From: Staphylococcus durrellii | Lineage (GTDB): Bacteria; Bacillota; Bacilli; Staphylococcales; Staphylococcaceae | Direction: 5' to 3' | Length of the DNA stretch: 64,000 bases | Assembly (NCBI RefSeq): GCF_015594545.1 | Contig: NZ_JADIIO010000001.1 | Location: 1,240,001-1,304,000 of the forward strand | Notes under the pieces: generated by a model | Told to the model about the DNA's origin: nothing | Database searches by the model: none | What the model saw: the letters and a program-made list of their open reading frames with translations, nothing else | Made by a program: the position numbers and the translations under genes | In this document: positions 1 through 11,199 of the stretch, piece by piece | Layout of the letters: each line of letters starts with the position of its first letter | How positions within the stretch are numbered: position 1 is the first letter of the stretch

Positions 1-563
1 TTAAGACACCAGTCTTTTTAGTATTAAATAAAATCGATTTAGTGCATCCAGATAAGCTGATGCCAATAATTGAAGAATATCAAACATATATGGACTTCAC
101 TGAAATCATACCTATGTCAGCATTAGAAGGACATAATGTAGAACACTTTTTAAGTGTACTTAAATCATACTTGCCTGAAGGGCCAAAATATTATCCAGAT
201 GATCAAATATCAGATCACCCTGAACAATTTGTAGTTGGTGAATTAATCAGAGAGAAAATATTACATTTAACAAGCGAAGAAATACCGCATGCTATAGGTG
301 TAAATGTAGACCGTATGGTTAAAGAAGATGAAGATAAAGTGAGAATTGAGGCCACAATATTTGTTGAACGTGACTCACAAAAAGGTATTGTCATTGGTAA
401 GGGCGGTAAAAAACTTAAAGAAGTTGGAAAACGTGCACGTCAAGATATCGAACGACTACTTGGTTCTAAGGTATATTTAGAATTATGGGTTAAAGTACAA
501 AAAGATTGGCGAAATAAAGTCAACTTCATACGTCAAATGGGTTATGTAGAAGATCAAGATTAA
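1..563 (+). CDS. era: GTPase Era, 3' part (5' end outside window)
   Basis: This is the C-terminal part of the Era GTPase, which helps 30S ribosome assembly and 16S rRNA maturation. The reading frame is open from the left edge of the window; the first visible residues include NKID, the G4 guanine-specificity motif, so the frame starts before the window and the first ATG at 42 is not the true start. The C-terminal half is a KH RNA-binding domain with the GxxG loop seen as IGKGG, followed by the usual ELWVKV strand and DWR near the end. recO follows 20 bases downstream, as in other Bacillales. Identification is firm; only the N-terminal part of the G domain is missing. Confidence 0.96.
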   Translation, partial: KTPVFLVLNKIDLVHPDKLMPIIEEYQTYMDFTEIIPMSALEGHNVEHFLSVLKSYLPEGPKYYPDDQISDHPEQFVVGELIREKILHLTSEEIPHAIGVNVDRMVKEDEDKVRIEATIFVERDSQKGIVIGKGGKKLKEVGKRARQDIERLLGSKVYLELWVKVQKDWRNKVNFIRQMGYVEDQD

Positions 564-583
564 TAAAAGGATCGTGAACTAAG

Positions 584-1339
584 TTGTTAATCAAACAAAA
601 AGGAATAGTGATTAATTCTATAGATTATGGCGAATCCGACAAAATAATTACAATCTTAAATGAACATGGTGCTAAGGTACCATTGATGGCTCGAAGGGTT
701 AAAAAGAGTAAAAGTGGATTACAAGCTCATACACAACTATTTGTGTATGGGTTGTTTGTTTATTCAAAATGGAAGGGTATGGGCACTATAAGTTCTATAG
801 ACGTTATAGAACAAAATTACAATCTCAGATTAGATATTTATGAAAGTAGTTTTGCAAGTTTGTGTACAGAAGTCATAGACCGTGCAATAGAACCTGAAGA
901 TGTATCGAAAGAAAACTATGATTTATTACATTTTGTTTTAACTAAAATAAACGAAGGTGTATCGGCTCAACTTATGTCTGTCATTGTTTTAATAAAAAAT
1001 ATGACTAAGTTTGGTTTTAACGCAATTTTTGATAGATGCGTAATTACAGATAGTAAAGATCAATCTCAACTTGCTGCTTACAGTTTCAAATTTGATGGCG
1101 CTATTTCTACTAACGTAATGAATAGAGACCCTTATGCAGTTAGGATTTCTAACAAAACATTATATTTACTCACTTTATTACAACAAATGCCTATTTCTAA
1201 AATGAATTCATTGAATATCAACGCTGCAATCGTCGATGAAATGTCGGAACTTCTCATCATGTTATATCGTGAATATGCCGGTATGTTTTTCAAAAGCCAA
1301 AAGTTGATTAATCAACTGCATAGACTAGATAATCAGTAA
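584..1339 (+). CDS. recO: DNA repair protein RecO
   Basis: RecO mediates RecA loading in the RecFOR gap-repair pathway and anneals SSB-coated DNA. The 251-residue length is normal for the family. The N-terminal about 80 residues form the OB-fold, opening with the typical KGIVI and [10 protein letters not shown] segments, and the rest is the helical domain. Translation starts at TTG, 20 bases after the era stop, with a weak purine-rich AAAGGAT as ribosome binding site. A four-cysteine zinc cluster is not evident here. The gene is probably cotranscribed with era and ends facing glyS. Confidence 0.94.
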   Translation: MLIKQKGIVINSIDYGESDKIITILNEHGAKVPLMARRVKKSKSGLQAHTQLFVYGLFVYSKWKGMGTISSIDVIEQNYNLRLDIYESSFASLCTEVIDRAIEPEDVSKENYDLLHFVLTKINEGVSAQLMSVIVLIKNMTKFGFNAIFDRCVITDSKDQSQLAAYSFKFDGAISTNVMNRDPYAVRISNKTLYLLTLLQQMPISKMNSLNINAAIVDEMSELLIMLYREYAGMFFKSQKLINQLHRLDNQ

Positions 1340-1556
1340 TAAGTAGCAGAAAACTATTTTAAATTTTAGTATCTTTTACTTACTAAAATAAAAAAAGAAA
1401 TATGCTAGCGAACAGTTATTGCCAAAGTAATCATTAGTTATAGTGAATAAAAACATACTTTTTATTAAGTATTGATGACGAGCATCTTCAGAAGATAGAA
1501 CAAAATCAGTTGAAAGCGCAGTCTTAGGAATCAAGTAATACACAATATTAACTATT
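1340..1556. other. Intergenic spacer between converging recO and glyS
   Basis: This AT-rich spacer lies before the shared terminator. A 63-codon minus-strand frame crosses it and the terminator, but has no ribosome binding site and no recognisable protein features. I see nothing else in it. Confidence 0.5.
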
Positions 1557-1602
1557 AAAAGAGCCAATCAGCACGTTTATTAAACGCGCGATTGGCTCTT
1601 TT
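1557..1602. terminator. Bidirectional terminator between recO and glyS
   Basis: The arms GAGCCAATC (1561-1569) and GATTGGCTC (1590-1598) pair, with further pairing inside the loop. Four A's precede the stem and four T's follow it, so it can end the era-recO transcript on the plus strand and the glyS transcript on the minus strand. Confidence 0.85.
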
Positions 1603-1640
1603 CTATGAGCATCTTGACCATAATTGATTAGACGTACTTA

Positions 1641-3032
1641 TTAAAATTTAACTTTTTCAGCTAAGAATGATTCTAATTCATCGATTGGCATACGAATTTG
1701 TTCCATAGTATCTCTATCTCTGACAGTCACCTTTTGGTCTTCTAATGAATCGAAGTCGAAAGTAATACAATATGGCGTACCAATTTCGTCTTGACGACGG
1801 TAACGTTTACCAATTGATTGTGATTCATCAAAGTCAATTGAGAAATTAGCACTTAACTGTTCAAAGATCTTAATTGCTTCACTTGATAATTTTTTACTTA
1901 ATGGTAATACTGCCGCTTTGTATGGTGCTAGGGCAGGATGGAAATGTAATACGGTTCTAGCATCTTTACTACCTTCAACGCCTTCTTCATCATAAGCATC
2001 ACATAAGAACGCTAAAGTAACACGGTCAGCACCTAGTGATGGTTCTATACAATATGGAATATATTTTTCATTAGTTTCTTGTTCATGATAAGTGAAGTCT
2101 TCACCTGAGTGTTCACTATGTTTTTTCAAATCAAAGTCAGTACGACTAGCAATACCCCATAGTTCACCCCAACCAAATGGGAAACGATATTCAATGTCTG
2201 TTGTAGCATTAGAATAGTGAGACAATTCATCGGCATCATGATCTCTTAAACGTGTATTATTTTCACTTAAACCAAGATCTTTTAACCATTGACTAGCAAA
2301 AGTTTTCCAATAGTTTTGCCATTCAATTTCTTCACCAGGCTTACAGAAAAATTCTAATTCCATTTGTTCAAATTCACGTGTACGGAAAATAAAGTTACCA
2401 GGCGTGATTTCGTTACGGAAAGATTTACCAACTTGACCGATACCAAATGGTAACTTCTTACGCATTGTACGTTGTACATTTTTGTAGTTAACGAAAATAC
2501 CTTGTGCAGTTTCAGGTCTTAAGAATAATTCATTTGTTGAATCTTCGGTAACGCCTTGGAAAGTTTTAAACATTAAGTTGAATTGGCGAATATCAGTCCA
2601 GTTAGCAGTACCACTTACAGGACATACGATACCTTCTTCATCAATAATTTGTTTCATTTCATCAAAGCTTAAACCATCAGCAACAAAATTCTCATCGCCT
2701 TTTTCATTTAACATGTAATCTTCAATGATTTTATCCGCACGATATCTAATTTTACTATCCTTATTATCAATCATTGGGTCATTAAAGTTACCTAAATGTC
2801 CTGAAGCTTCCCAAGTTTTAGGGTTCATTAAGATTGCAGCATCGATACCGACATTATAAGGTGATTGCGTAATGAACTTTTGCCACCATGCTTTTTTTAC
2901 GTTATTTTTTAATTCAACACCAAGTGGACCGTAATCCCATGTGTTAGATAGTCCCCCATAAATTTCACTACCAGGGAATACAAAGCCTCTATGCTTTGCT
3001 AATTGAACTACAGTATCCATATCTTTTGTCAT
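1641..3032 (-). CDS. glyS: Glycyl-tRNA synthetase (dimeric, GlyQS type)
   Basis: This cytoplasmic class II aminoacyl-tRNA synthetase charges tRNA-Gly. At 463 residues it is the single-chain homodimer form. The N-terminal segment contains [12 protein letters not shown], class II motif 2 is seen as FRNEI followed by [13 protein letters not shown], and motif 3 as [12 protein letters not shown] near residue 350. The C-terminal anticodon-binding domain begins around residue 365. The gene stands alone on the minus strand, converging on recO, and is preceded by a long leader with T-box and terminator, so it is induced when uncharged tRNA-Gly accumulates. The start ATG follows an AAGGAG-like site read on the minus strand (GGAGTGCAATTG). 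Confidence 0.97.
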   Translation of the reverse strand: MTKDMDTVVQLAKHRGFVFPGSEIYGGLSNTWDYGPLGVELKNNVKKAWWQKFITQSPYNVGIDAAILMNPKTWEASGHLGNFNDPMIDNKDSKIRYRADKIIEDYMLNEKGDENFVADGLSFDEMKQIIDEEGIVCPVSGTANWTDIRQFNLMFKTFQGVTEDSTNELFLRPETAQGIFVNYKNVQRTMRKKLPFGIGQVGKSFRNEITPGNFIFRTREFEQMELEFFCKPGEEIEWQNYWKTFASQWLKDLGLSENNTRLRDHDADELSHYSNATTDIEYRFPFGWGELWGIASRTDFDLKKHSEHSGEDFTYHEQETNEKYIPYCIEPSLGADRVTLAFLCDAYDEEGVEGSKDARTVLHFHPALAPYKAAVLPLSKKLSSEAIKIFEQLSANFSIDFDESQSIGKRYRRQDEIGTPYCITFDFDSLEDQKVTVRDRDTMEQIRMPIDELESFLAEKVKF

Positions 3033-3057
3033 TTACAATTGCACTCCTTTTTTACAT

Positions 3058-3302
3058 AAAAACGTCCCAAGACAACGAAAAATAAACATACTTCATCGTT
3101 ATCTTGGGACGAGTTATTCTTTAATCACATTAAATGTGCTTAATATTATGATTTTAACCCGCGGTTCCACCCAATTTAGTGTAGTCACTCGCTTTTAATT
3201 TGATTCATTAATTTATATATTTATGCCAAAATATAGACGCTAAGCTCTCACTATCCTTAACTCGCTGACAATCTATATTTTAATCTATAGGTAATCTATA
3301 AG
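3058..3302 (-). promoter_or_regulatory. Glycine T-box leader of glyS
   Basis: Read on the minus strand, this leader carries the conserved T-box GGGTGGAACCGCG (plus-strand 3160-3172), which pairs with the tRNA acceptor end to form the antiterminator. Upstream is a stem I region containing AGCGAG and AGUGAGAG-type internal loops. A GGC triplet at 3225-3227 (read on minus) is the likely glycine specifier codon. Just before glyS lies a strong terminator: the arms around CGTCCCAAGA and TCTTGGGACG (3061-3112) with a U-run. Uncharged tRNA-Gly should favour read-through. T-box control of glyS is established in Firmicutes including S. aureus; the exact boundaries here are estimates. Confidence 0.92.
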
Positions 3303-3308
3303 CAAGTA

Positions 3309-3336
3309 ATTATATGTATTTGTAGCATGAGTTAAA
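3309..3336 (-). promoter_or_regulatory. Promoter of the glyS T-box transcript
   Basis: On the minus strand a TATAAT -10 (plus 3309-3314) is preceded, after 16 bases, by TTTAAC as a -35. It would start transcription just upstream of T-box stem I. It is divergent from and overlaps the ccpN promoter. Confidence 0.6.
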
Positions 3337-3348
3337 TCAATGTATAAT
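3320..3348 (+). promoter_or_regulatory. Promoter of ccpN
   Basis: TTGTAG (3320-3325) and a perfect TATAAT (3343-3348) are separated by 17 bases. The expected start near 3355 leaves a leader of only about 25 bases before the AAGGGGTG ribosome binding site of ccpN. Confidence 0.7.
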
Positions 3349-3378
3349 TAAACTGTATGAATAAAGGGGTGAATCACT

Positions 3379-4002
3379 ATAGAACTGAGTAAAAGACAAC
3401 AGCAAATCGTTGAGATTGTAAAAAATAATGGCCCGATTACGGGCGAACATATTGCAGAGCGTTTAAAATTAACTCGAGCGACGCTAAGACCTGATTTAGC
3501 TATTTTGACGATGTCAGGCATTTTAGAAGCTAGACCTCGCGTTGGTTATTATTATCCCGGAAAGCCTAAAAACAAATTAATATCTGACCAATTAAAAAAA
3601 TATGTCGTCAAAGATTACTCATCACATCCAGTTGTCGTTAAAAGTGAAATGACTGTATATGACGCAATTTGTACAATATTCCTTGAAGATGTAAGTACAT
3701 TATTTGTTATTAATGAACAAGGAGATTTTATTGGTGTATGTTCTAGAAAAGATTTATTAAGAGCATCAATGATAGGTGAAGATATACATACAATGCCAGT
3801 CAACATTATTATGACGCGTATGCCAAATCTAAATTATATTCTAGAAAATGAACGCGTAATATACGCAGCAAATTTAATGATAGAAAAAGAAATAGATTCC
3901 TTACCTATTGTTAGCAAAAAAGACAATGGTAACTTTGAAGTTAAAGGTAGAATTTCTAAAACAACAATCACTAAAATTTTTGTGTCATTATTTAACGAAT
4001 AG
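3379..4002 (+). CDS. ccpN: CcpN-type transcriptional repressor (HTH + CBS), non-canonical start
   Basis: CcpN represses gluconeogenic genes (gapB, pckA in B. subtilis) during glycolysis. The reading frame gives an N-terminal winged helix (KRQQQIV, then [10 protein letters not shown] and TRATLRPDL) followed by two CBS modules. The first ATG in frame is at 3505, inside the DNA-binding domain, so it cannot be the real start. The frame is open back to a TGA at 3370 and holds no ATG, GTG or TTG before the helix-turn-helix. ATA at 3379 lies about 9 bases after the AAGGGG core (3364-3369) and aligns with IELxKRQ near the start of B. subtilis YqzB, so I call it the start, giving 207 residues. ppsR follows 11 bases later, as in B. 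subtilis, where YqfL modulates CcpN. Confidence 0.88.
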   Translation: MELSKRQQQIVEIVKNNGPITGEHIAERLKLTRATLRPDLAILTMSGILEARPRVGYYYPGKPKNKLISDQLKKYVVKDYSSHPVVVKSEMTVYDAICTIFLEDVSTLFVINEQGDFIGVCSRKDLLRASMIGEDIHTMPVNIIMTRMPNLNYILENERVIYAANLMIEKEIDSLPIVSKKDNGNFEVKGRISKTTITKIFVSLFNE

Positions 4003-4013
4003 GTGGTATTAAT

Positions 4014-4838
4014 ATGGAAAAAATCAATTTAATAGTTGCTTCTGACTCTGTAGGCGAAACAGCCGAATTGGTAGCGAGAGCGTGTATCTCACAATTTAAT
4101 CCCAATCAATGTGAACACGAAATTATACGGTATCCATATATAGAAGCATTAGAAAACGTAGATGAAGTAATTCAAGTCGCATTAGATACACAAGCGATTG
4201 TAATATATACACTTGTTAAGCCTGAAATCAGAAAATATATGGAAACTAAAGTCAATGATTTAAATATTCAATCAGTCGATATAATGGGGCCCCTAATGAA
4301 TATTTTATTGGACAGAATAGATGAACAACCGTACTTCGAACCTGGGTTAGTTCATAGATTAGACGAAGCATACTTCAAGAAAATAGACGCGATAGAATTT
4401 GCGGTTAAATACGATGACGGTAAAGATCCTAAAGGTTTGGCTAATGCGGATATTGTTCTTTTAGGTATCTCGCGAACATCTAAAACGCCATTATCTCAAT
4501 ATTTAGCACATAAAAGTTATAAAGTAATGAATATACCGATTGTCCCTGAAGTTACACCGCCAGACAATTTATTTGAAACTGACCCATCTAAATGTATTGC
4601 ATTGAAGATTAGTGAAGAAAAGTTGAATAGAATCCGAAAAGAACGTTTACGTCAACTCGGGTTAGGAGATAGTGCTAGATATGCAACCGAACAACGTATC
4701 AAAGAAGAATTAGAATACTTTCATGATTTAATTGATAAAATTGGTTGCCCGGTAATTGACGTTTCGGATAAAGCTATTGAAGAAACTGCAAATGATATTA
4801 TCAGCATCATTGAGCAAAATAATTTCAAAAAGGATTAA
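4014..4838 (+). CDS. ppsR: Pyruvate phosphate dikinase regulatory protein (DUF299 kinase/phosphorylase)
   Basis: Members of this family are bifunctional enzymes that inactivate pyruvate phosphate dikinase or PEP synthase by ADP-dependent phosphorylation and reactivate it by Pi-dependent dephosphorylation. The P-loop-like GISRTSKT is at residues 151-158, the family signature, and the N-terminal SDSVGETAE segment is also typical. Length (274) is normal. The ribosome binding site AGGTGG lies just before the ATG and the gene is tightly coupled to ccpN. The B. subtilis orthologue YqfL influences CcpN activity, so the pair probably controls the pyruvate/PEP node together. I see no dikinase gene in the window, so the direct target is elsewhere. 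Confidence 0.93.
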   Translation: MEKINLIVASDSVGETAELVARACISQFNPNQCEHEIIRYPYIEALENVDEVIQVALDTQAIVIYTLVKPEIRKYMETKVNDLNIQSVDIMGPLMNILLDRIDEQPYFEPGLVHRLDEAYFKKIDAIEFAVKYDDGKDPKGLANADIVLLGISRTSKTPLSQYLAHKSYKVMNIPIVPEVTPPDNLFETDPSKCIALKISEEKLNRIRKERLRQLGLGDSARYATEQRIKEELEYFHDLIDKIGCPVIDVSDKAIEETANDIISIIEQNNFKKD

Positions 4839-4883
4839 AAACATTTATAATTATATAATTAATGTTTAATTAGGTGATAAACT

Positions 4884-6668
4884 TTGCGAATCGAACAATC
4901 TGTTATTGATGATATTAAAAATAAGACTGACATTTTAGATTTAGTTAGCGAATATGTCAAATTAGAAAAAAGAGGACGCAATTATATCGGTTTGTGTCCT
5001 TTTCACGATGAAAAAACACCTTCATTCACTGTATCTGAAGATAAACAAATTTGTCATTGTTTTGGGTGTAAAAAGGGTGGTAATGTTTTTCAATTTATAC
5101 AAGAAATTAAAGACATTTCATTTACTGAGGCTGTTCAAGAATTAGGGGCTCGCGTCAATATTACCGTTAACGCGCAGCAAGAAAATCAGAATCAAAATAG
5201 TAGCCATCAAATGGCGTCAAGTGATTTGAAAATGATAGAAATGCATGAATTAATGCAACAATACTATCATTATGCCCTGAAAAAATCCGTCGAAGGTGAA
5301 ACCGCATTATCCTACTTAAAAGATAGAGGTTTTACCGATGAATTAATCGATGCACGTAAAATTGGATATGCTCCTAATAACTCTCACTTTTGTCATGACT
5401 TTCTTGAGAAAAAAGGTTATGACACCCAACTTGCATATGAAGCCGGTTTGCTATCTAGAAACGAAGAAAACTTCAGTTATTACGACCGATTCAGAGATAG
5501 AATTATGTTTCCACTAACTAATTCACAAGGTAGGACTGTTGGATATTCTGGCCGTACTTATACAAATCAAGAACCGAAATATTTAAACTCACCAGAAACC
5601 CCAATATTTCAAAAAAGAAGATTATTGTATAATGTAGATTTAGCGCGAAAAGCAATCAGAAAAAATGATGAAGCTATATTATTAGAAGGATTCATGGATG
5701 TAATTAAAGCCGACAAAGCTGGACTTAAGCAAGTTATTGCTAGCATGGGTACCCAATTGTCACAGGACCATATTACATTTTTAAAAAAATTAACTAATAA
5801 TATTACTTTAATGTTTGATGGCGACTTCGCTGGTAGTGAAGCCACTTTAAAAACAGGAAATAATTTATTGAAACAAGGATTTAATGTTTTTGTGGTTCAA
5901 TTACCAAAAGATATGGATCCTGATGAGTATATTGGTAAACACGGGGAACAAGCATTTAATCATTATGTAGAACATGAAAAGAAAGCTTTTATTCTATATA
6001 AAGTAAATATGCACCAGGACGAAATTGAAAATAACGATTTAGCATACGAAAAATATCTCAAAGAAATTACGAATGATATTTCATATATGTCTTCTACAAT
6101 TTTGCGTAAAAAAGTAATTCAAGATGTTTCAGAAGTGTTCAAAGTCAATTTAGATAGTCTAAACGATGAAATAGATAGTCAACATTCATATCATCAAATT
6201 CAATCCTATCAAGCGCCTTCTGTACCTCAATTTACTAATTTGTCTAAAGAACAAAAAGCTGAACGCGCTTTGCTCAAACACTTCATGAATGATAAGGATA
6301 CATTTTTAAATTATCATAAGTTAATTGAACTAGAAGACTTTACAAATGAGTTTTTTAAGCGTATATTTAATACTTTACGCGAGTTTTATGCAGAGAATGA
6401 TTCATTTAGTATTAGTGATGTATTACAGTACATTGATATTTCGGAAATTAAAGAAGCATTTATATCATTAGATAACTTTATGATAAATGAAGAACCGTAT
6501 GAAAACGAAATCGATGACTACATTAATACCATAACAAAATATAGAACTTCTGAAACACTAGAATCTCTTAATAATAAATTAATAGAGGCTACTCGATTAG
6601 GGGATCAAACTTTACAAAAACAATATTTAGAACAAATAGTAAACTTCAATAAAAATAGAATGAATTAA
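4884..6668 (+). CDS. dnaG: DNA primase
   Basis: DnaG makes RNA primers for replication. The N-terminal CHC2 zinc finger has ligands C38, H41, C59 and C62. The TOPRIM catalytic core follows, with the acidic EGFMD and DGDFAGSEA motifs at about residues 268 and 313. The C-terminal third, from about residue 450, is the DnaB-helicase interaction region. The 594-residue length is normal. Translation starts at TTG after AGGTGAT. The gene sits between ppsR and rpoD, the standard macromolecular-synthesis arrangement of Bacillales. Confidence 0.97.
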   Translation: MRIEQSVIDDIKNKTDILDLVSEYVKLEKRGRNYIGLCPFHDEKTPSFTVSEDKQICHCFGCKKGGNVFQFIQEIKDISFTEAVQELGARVNITVNAQQENQNQNSSHQMASSDLKMIEMHELMQQYYHYALKKSVEGETALSYLKDRGFTDELIDARKIGYAPNNSHFCHDFLEKKGYDTQLAYEAGLLSRNEENFSYYDRFRDRIMFPLTNSQGRTVGYSGRTYTNQEPKYLNSPETPIFQKRRLLYNVDLARKAIRKNDEAILLEGFMDVIKADKAGLKQVIASMGTQLSQDHITFLKKLTNNITLMFDGDFAGSEATLKTGNNLLKQGFNVFVVQLPKDMDPDEYIGKHGEQAFNHYVEHEKKAFILYKVNMHQDEIENNDLAYEKYLKEITNDISYMSSTILRKKVIQDVSEVFKVNLDSLNDEIDSQHSYHQIQSYQAPSVPQFTNLSKEQKAERALLKHFMNDKDTFLNYHKLIELEDFTNEFFKRIFNTLREFYAENDSFSISDVLQYIDISEIKEAFISLDNFMINEEPYENEIDDYINTITKYRTSETLESLNNKLIEATRLGDQTLQKQYLEQIVNFNKNRMN

Positions 6669-6742
6669 TAGTTAAACATCATTGCATATTTGACTATTAC
6701 GGGATTAACAATGTTTAATATATGTCTTATTTGGAAATGAGT

Positions 6743-6777
6743 AGTAGTAATAAGCGTACTTAGAAATTATTACTACT
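6743..6777 (+). other. Stem-loop in the dnaG-rpoD spacer
   Basis: An 11-bp perfect stem (6743-6753 with 6767-6777, AGTAGTAATAA and its complement) with a 13-base loop lies between dnaG and the rpoD ribosome binding site. It has no T-run, so it is more likely an mRNA processing or stability element, or part of the rpoD leader, than a terminator. Confidence 0.55.
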
Positions 6778-6779
6778 AG

Positions 6780-7913
<1,134 letters not shown>

Positions 7914-7920
7914 TTATTGG

Positions 7921-7956
7921 GCTCTTTTGTACAACTACGTGCAAAAGAGCTTTTTT
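7921..7956 (+). terminator. Terminator after rpoD
   Basis: GCTCTTTTG (7921-7929) pairs with CAAAAGAGC (7942-7950), followed by six T's. Confidence 0.92.
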
Positions 7957-7980
7957 CACATTAATTAGAGGAGTACAGTA

Positions 7981-8670
7981 ATGATCACAATAAATAAACG
8001 ATTACAAAAGGTTAGTGAATTTATTAAAGGCGAGTACATGGCTGATATTGGATCAGATCACGCTTATCTACCTATATATGCAGTTTCAAATAAACTTATA
8101 AGTAAAGCTATAGCAGGTGAAGTCATAAAGGGACCATTTGAGGCTTCTGAGCAAAACGTAAATGTACACCAATTAAATGATGTAATATCAGTTAAACTTG
8201 GAGATGGTTTATCAGTTTTGCCAGAGAACAATGACATAGACACTATTACTATTTGCGGTATGGGTGGCCCACTCATTGCTAAAATATTAGCAGAAGGGCG
8301 CAACAAATTAACAAATTATCCTAGATTGATTTTGCAAAGTAATATACAATCATATCCGATTAGGCTATGGCTAGAACAATTTGGATACACGATAACTAAC
8401 GAAGAGATATTAGAAGAAAAAAAGCATATTTACGAAATTATTGTCGCTGATAAACTTAATTATGATATGGTACTAACTGAACAAGAACGCAAATTCGGAC
8501 CGCAATTAATTCAAAATAAGAATAAATATTTTATAAAAAAATGGACTCGTGAATTGCAAGCATTAAAAACGATTGCACAGCAACTTGATGCTTCTACACA
8601 CCAGTCTAGATTAAAAGAGGTCGAACAGGAAATCATACTAATAAAAGAGGTGCTTGGACATGAAAATTAA
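7981..8670 (+). CDS. trmK: tRNA (adenine22-N1)-methyltransferase
   Basis: TrmK methylates N1 of adenine 22 in the D-loop of certain tRNAs, using S-adenosylmethionine. SAM motif I appears as DIGSDHAYLP near residue 21, and the conserved CGMGGPLI segment near residue 92 matches the family's catalytic pocket region. The C-terminal part is helical, as expected. Length (229) is normal. GAGG lies a few bases before the ATG. Its stop overlaps the start of the Nif3-like gene by 11 bases, the same pairing seen in B. subtilis (trmK-yqfO), so the two are translationally coupled. Confidence 0.93.
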   Translation: MITINKRLQKVSEFIKGEYMADIGSDHAYLPIYAVSNKLISKAIAGEVIKGPFEASEQNVNVHQLNDVISVKLGDGLSVLPENNDIDTITICGMGGPLIAKILAEGRNKLTNYPRLILQSNIQSYPIRLWLEQFGYTITNEEILEEKKHIYEIIVADKLNYDMVLTEQERKFGPQLIQNKNKYFIKKWTRELQALKTIAQQLDASTHQSRLKEVEQEIILIKEVLGHEN

Positions 8671-9763
8671 TACACTTTTAAACATTATTAATAAACATGT
8701 TCCATTAGATACTGCAGAGGAATGGGATAATGTTGGATTATTAATAGGTGATAAAGAAAGTGAAGTTACCGGCATACTAACTACTTTAGATTGTACGAAT
8801 GACGTAGTAGAAGAAGCCATCGCTCTTAACTACAATACAATTATTAGTCACCATCCATTGATATTCAAAGGCGTGAATAATATAGTCGAGAACGATGGTT
8901 ATGGTGCTATTATTCGTAAGTTAATTAAAAGCAATATTAATTTAATTGCTTTACATACTAATTTAGATGTCTATAAATATGGTGTGAATAAAATGCTTGC
9001 CGATAAAATTGGATTGTCAAATTTATCTTTCTTGAACGAAGAAACACACGCATATTATAAAGTACAATTCTTTGTTCCTGAAGAGCACAAAGAATTGTTA
9101 AAAGGCAAACTTAGTGAACACGGATTAGCCACTGAAGGAGATTACGAACACTGCTTTTTCGAAAGTAAAGGCACAGGCAACTTTAAACCTGTGACGGGTG
9201 CTAAACCGTTTATCGGCAATATGGATGAAATTGAAGCAATTAAGGAATGTAAAGTCGAATTTATGATTAAAGCTAATCAAAAATCATTAGCGCAACAATT
9301 AATCGAACAATATCACCCATACGAAACGCCAGTCTATGACTTTATATCTATGACTAAAGTTGCTGATTATGGTTTAGGCATGATTGGTGAGTTAGATAAA
9401 CCATTAACAGCTAAAGACTTTGCGGAATCGGTTAAAACAAGTTTGTCTATACCAAGCGTCCGTTTTACTGGTGACATAGAAAGTACAGTTAAACATGTAG
9501 CGATAATAGGTGGTTCGGGAATTGGATTTGAATATAAAGCAAATGCAAGCGGTGCCGATATTTTTATTACCGGGGACGTTAAACATCATGACGCCTTAGA
9601 TGCGAAAACAAATGCAATAAACATATTAGATATTAATCATTACAGTGAATACGTAATGAAAGAGGGTTTGTTGGATCTATTACATGCTTGGTTAAAATGC
9701 AAAGACATAACTTTTAACATCAAAGCCTCAACTATTAATACTAATCCTTTCCAATATATATAA
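8660..9763 (+). CDS. Nif3-like dinuclear metal-binding protein (YqfO family)
   Basis: This is a Nif3-like metal-binding protein, often annotated as GTP cyclohydrolase 1 type 2 homologue; its reaction in staphylococci is not settled. Metal ligands are visible in ISHHPLIF near residue 65, ALHTNLD near residue 100 and GDVKHHDALDA near residue 312. The middle part (about residues 125-230) is the inserted PII-like domain of the longer Gram-positive form. I chose the ATG at 8660, 7 bases after GAGGTG, over the in-frame TTG at 8654. It overlaps trmK and is probably cotranscribed with it. Confidence 0.88.
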   Translation: MKINTLLNIINKHVPLDTAEEWDNVGLLIGDKESEVTGILTTLDCTNDVVEEAIALNYNTIISHHPLIFKGVNNIVENDGYGAIIRKLIKSNINLIALHTNLDVYKYGVNKMLADKIGLSNLSFLNEETHAYYKVQFFVPEEHKELLKGKLSEHGLATEGDYEHCFFESKGTGNFKPVTGAKPFIGNMDEIEAIKECKVEFMIKANQKSLAQQLIEQYHPYETPVYDFISMTKVADYGLGMIGELDKPLTAKDFAESVKTSLSIPSVRFTGDIESTVKHVAIIGGSGIGFEYKANASGADIFITGDVKHHDALDAKTNAINILDINHYSEYVMKEGLLDLLHAWLKCKDITFNIKASTINTNPFQYI

Positions 9764-9846
9764 TATGTTAACAACTAACAAACTTATTCAAATTTAATGA
9801 CAGTTGTTTTATAATGAATAAGATGAACTATAAGGAGGGCCAAAAC

Positions 9847-11190
9847 GTGGCTAACCATCCATTTGAAAATTTTAATTTAGACACAGAATTAATCACAGCA
9901 ATAAAAGATTTAAACTTTAACAAACCGACTGAAATCCAAAGTCGAGTGATTCCTAAAATTATTAAAGGAACAAGTATTATCGGACAATCTCAAACAGGTA
10001 CGGGTAAATCTCATGCTTTCTTATTACCATTGATGCAGCGCATCGATAGTTCTATTAATGAACCTCAAGCAATTATCGTAGCTCCTACACGTGAATTAGC
10101 ACAACAATTATTCGATGCAGCAAGCCATCTCACTAAATTTAAAGAAAATATATCTGTTAAATTATTTATTGGTGGTACAGATATTGAAAAAGATCGACAA
10201 CGTGCCAAAAAGCAACCTCATTTAGTTATAGGTACGCCAACTAGAATTAATGATTTAGCTAAAAACGGAGAGTTGCATGCTCATCTAGCATCATATTTAG
10301 TTATTGATGAAGCCGACTTAATGATTGATTTAGGTTTAATTGAAGAAGTAGATTTAATTGCGGCACGTTTAGATGAGGAAGCAAGAATTGCAGTATTTAG
10401 TGCGACAATTCCAAAATCTTTACATCCATTTTTAAACAAATATTTAGAGCAACCGGAATTTATCGAAATAGAAAAGCCATCACAAAATAAAGAAAACATT
10501 GAATTTTACCTAATACCTACAAAAAGTGAAGATAAAGTTGAAAAAACTTTAAAATTAATGAATGTTATACATCCATATTTAGGTATTGTTTTTTGTAATA
10601 GTCGTGATAGCGCAAATGATTTGGCTAAACAAATTAATGAAGCTGGCGTTAAAGTTGGTATGATTCATGGTGGCTTAACACCACGTGAAAGAAAGCAACA
10701 AATGAAACGTATTAGAAATCTAGAATTTCAATATGTTATCGCTAGTGATTTAGCTTCAAGAGGTATCGACATACCTGGTGTGAGCCATGTAATTAACTTT
10801 GATGTGCCGAATGAAATTGACTTCTTCACACATCGTGTTGGTCGTACAGGGCGTGGTCAATATCACGGTGTGGCCATTACATTATACAGTCCAGATGAAG
10901 AAGAAAATATTGCGTTAATTGAAGAACGTGGTTATACATTTAACGACGTTGATATTAAAGACGATGAACTTAAAGCTATTAAGGCACACAATAAACGTAA
11001 AGTAAGAAAGAAACAAGATAACCAATTAACAAATCAAATTAAAAATAAAGTTAAACGAAACAATAAAAATAAAGTTAAACCTGGCTACAAAAAGAAATTT
11101 AAACAAGAGGTCGAAAACTTAAAACGTCAAGAGCGCAAACAATATAGTAAGCGTCAAAATAGACTAGCCCGTAAAAATAAAAAAGGATAG
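9847..11190 (+). CDS. cshB: DEAD-box RNA helicase CshB
   Basis: This is an ATP-dependent RNA helicase linked to cold growth and RNA turnover. Motif Q is seen as FNLDTELI to PTEIQSRVIP, Walker A as SQTGTGKS near residue 46, PTRELA, the DEAD box as VIDEADLM, SAT, and HRVGRTGR near residue 335. A strongly basic C-terminal tail after about residue 385, rich in K, R and N, is an RNA-binding extension. GTG at 9847 follows AAGGAGGG (9831-9838); the ATG at 9814 lies before this site. nfo follows at once, as in S. aureus. Confidence 0.95.
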   Translation: MANHPFENFNLDTELITAIKDLNFNKPTEIQSRVIPKIIKGTSIIGQSQTGTGKSHAFLLPLMQRIDSSINEPQAIIVAPTRELAQQLFDAASHLTKFKENISVKLFIGGTDIEKDRQRAKKQPHLVIGTPTRINDLAKNGELHAHLASYLVIDEADLMIDLGLIEEVDLIAARLDEEARIAVFSATIPKSLHPFLNKYLEQPEFIEIEKPSQNKENIEFYLIPTKSEDKVEKTLKLMNVIHPYLGIVFCNSRDSANDLAKQINEAGVKVGMIHGGLTPRERKQQMKRIRNLEFQYVIASDLASRGIDIPGVSHVINFDVPNEIDFFTHRVGRTGRGQYHGVAITLYSPDEEENIALIEERGYTFNDVDIKDDELKAIKAHNKRKVRKKQDNQLTNQIKNKVKRNNKNKVKPGYKKKFKQEVENLKRQERKQYSKRQNRLARKNKKG

Positions 11191-11199
11191 GTGATTGTT

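Noticed and set aside
1376..1567. 63-codon minus-strand frame between recO and glyS
   Set aside because: It has no ribosome binding site, runs into the bidirectional terminator and shows no conserved protein features.
3505..4002. ccpN beginning at the first ATG (165 residues)
   Set aside because: This would remove the conserved helix-turn-helix that is encoded in frame just upstream behind a good ribosome binding site.
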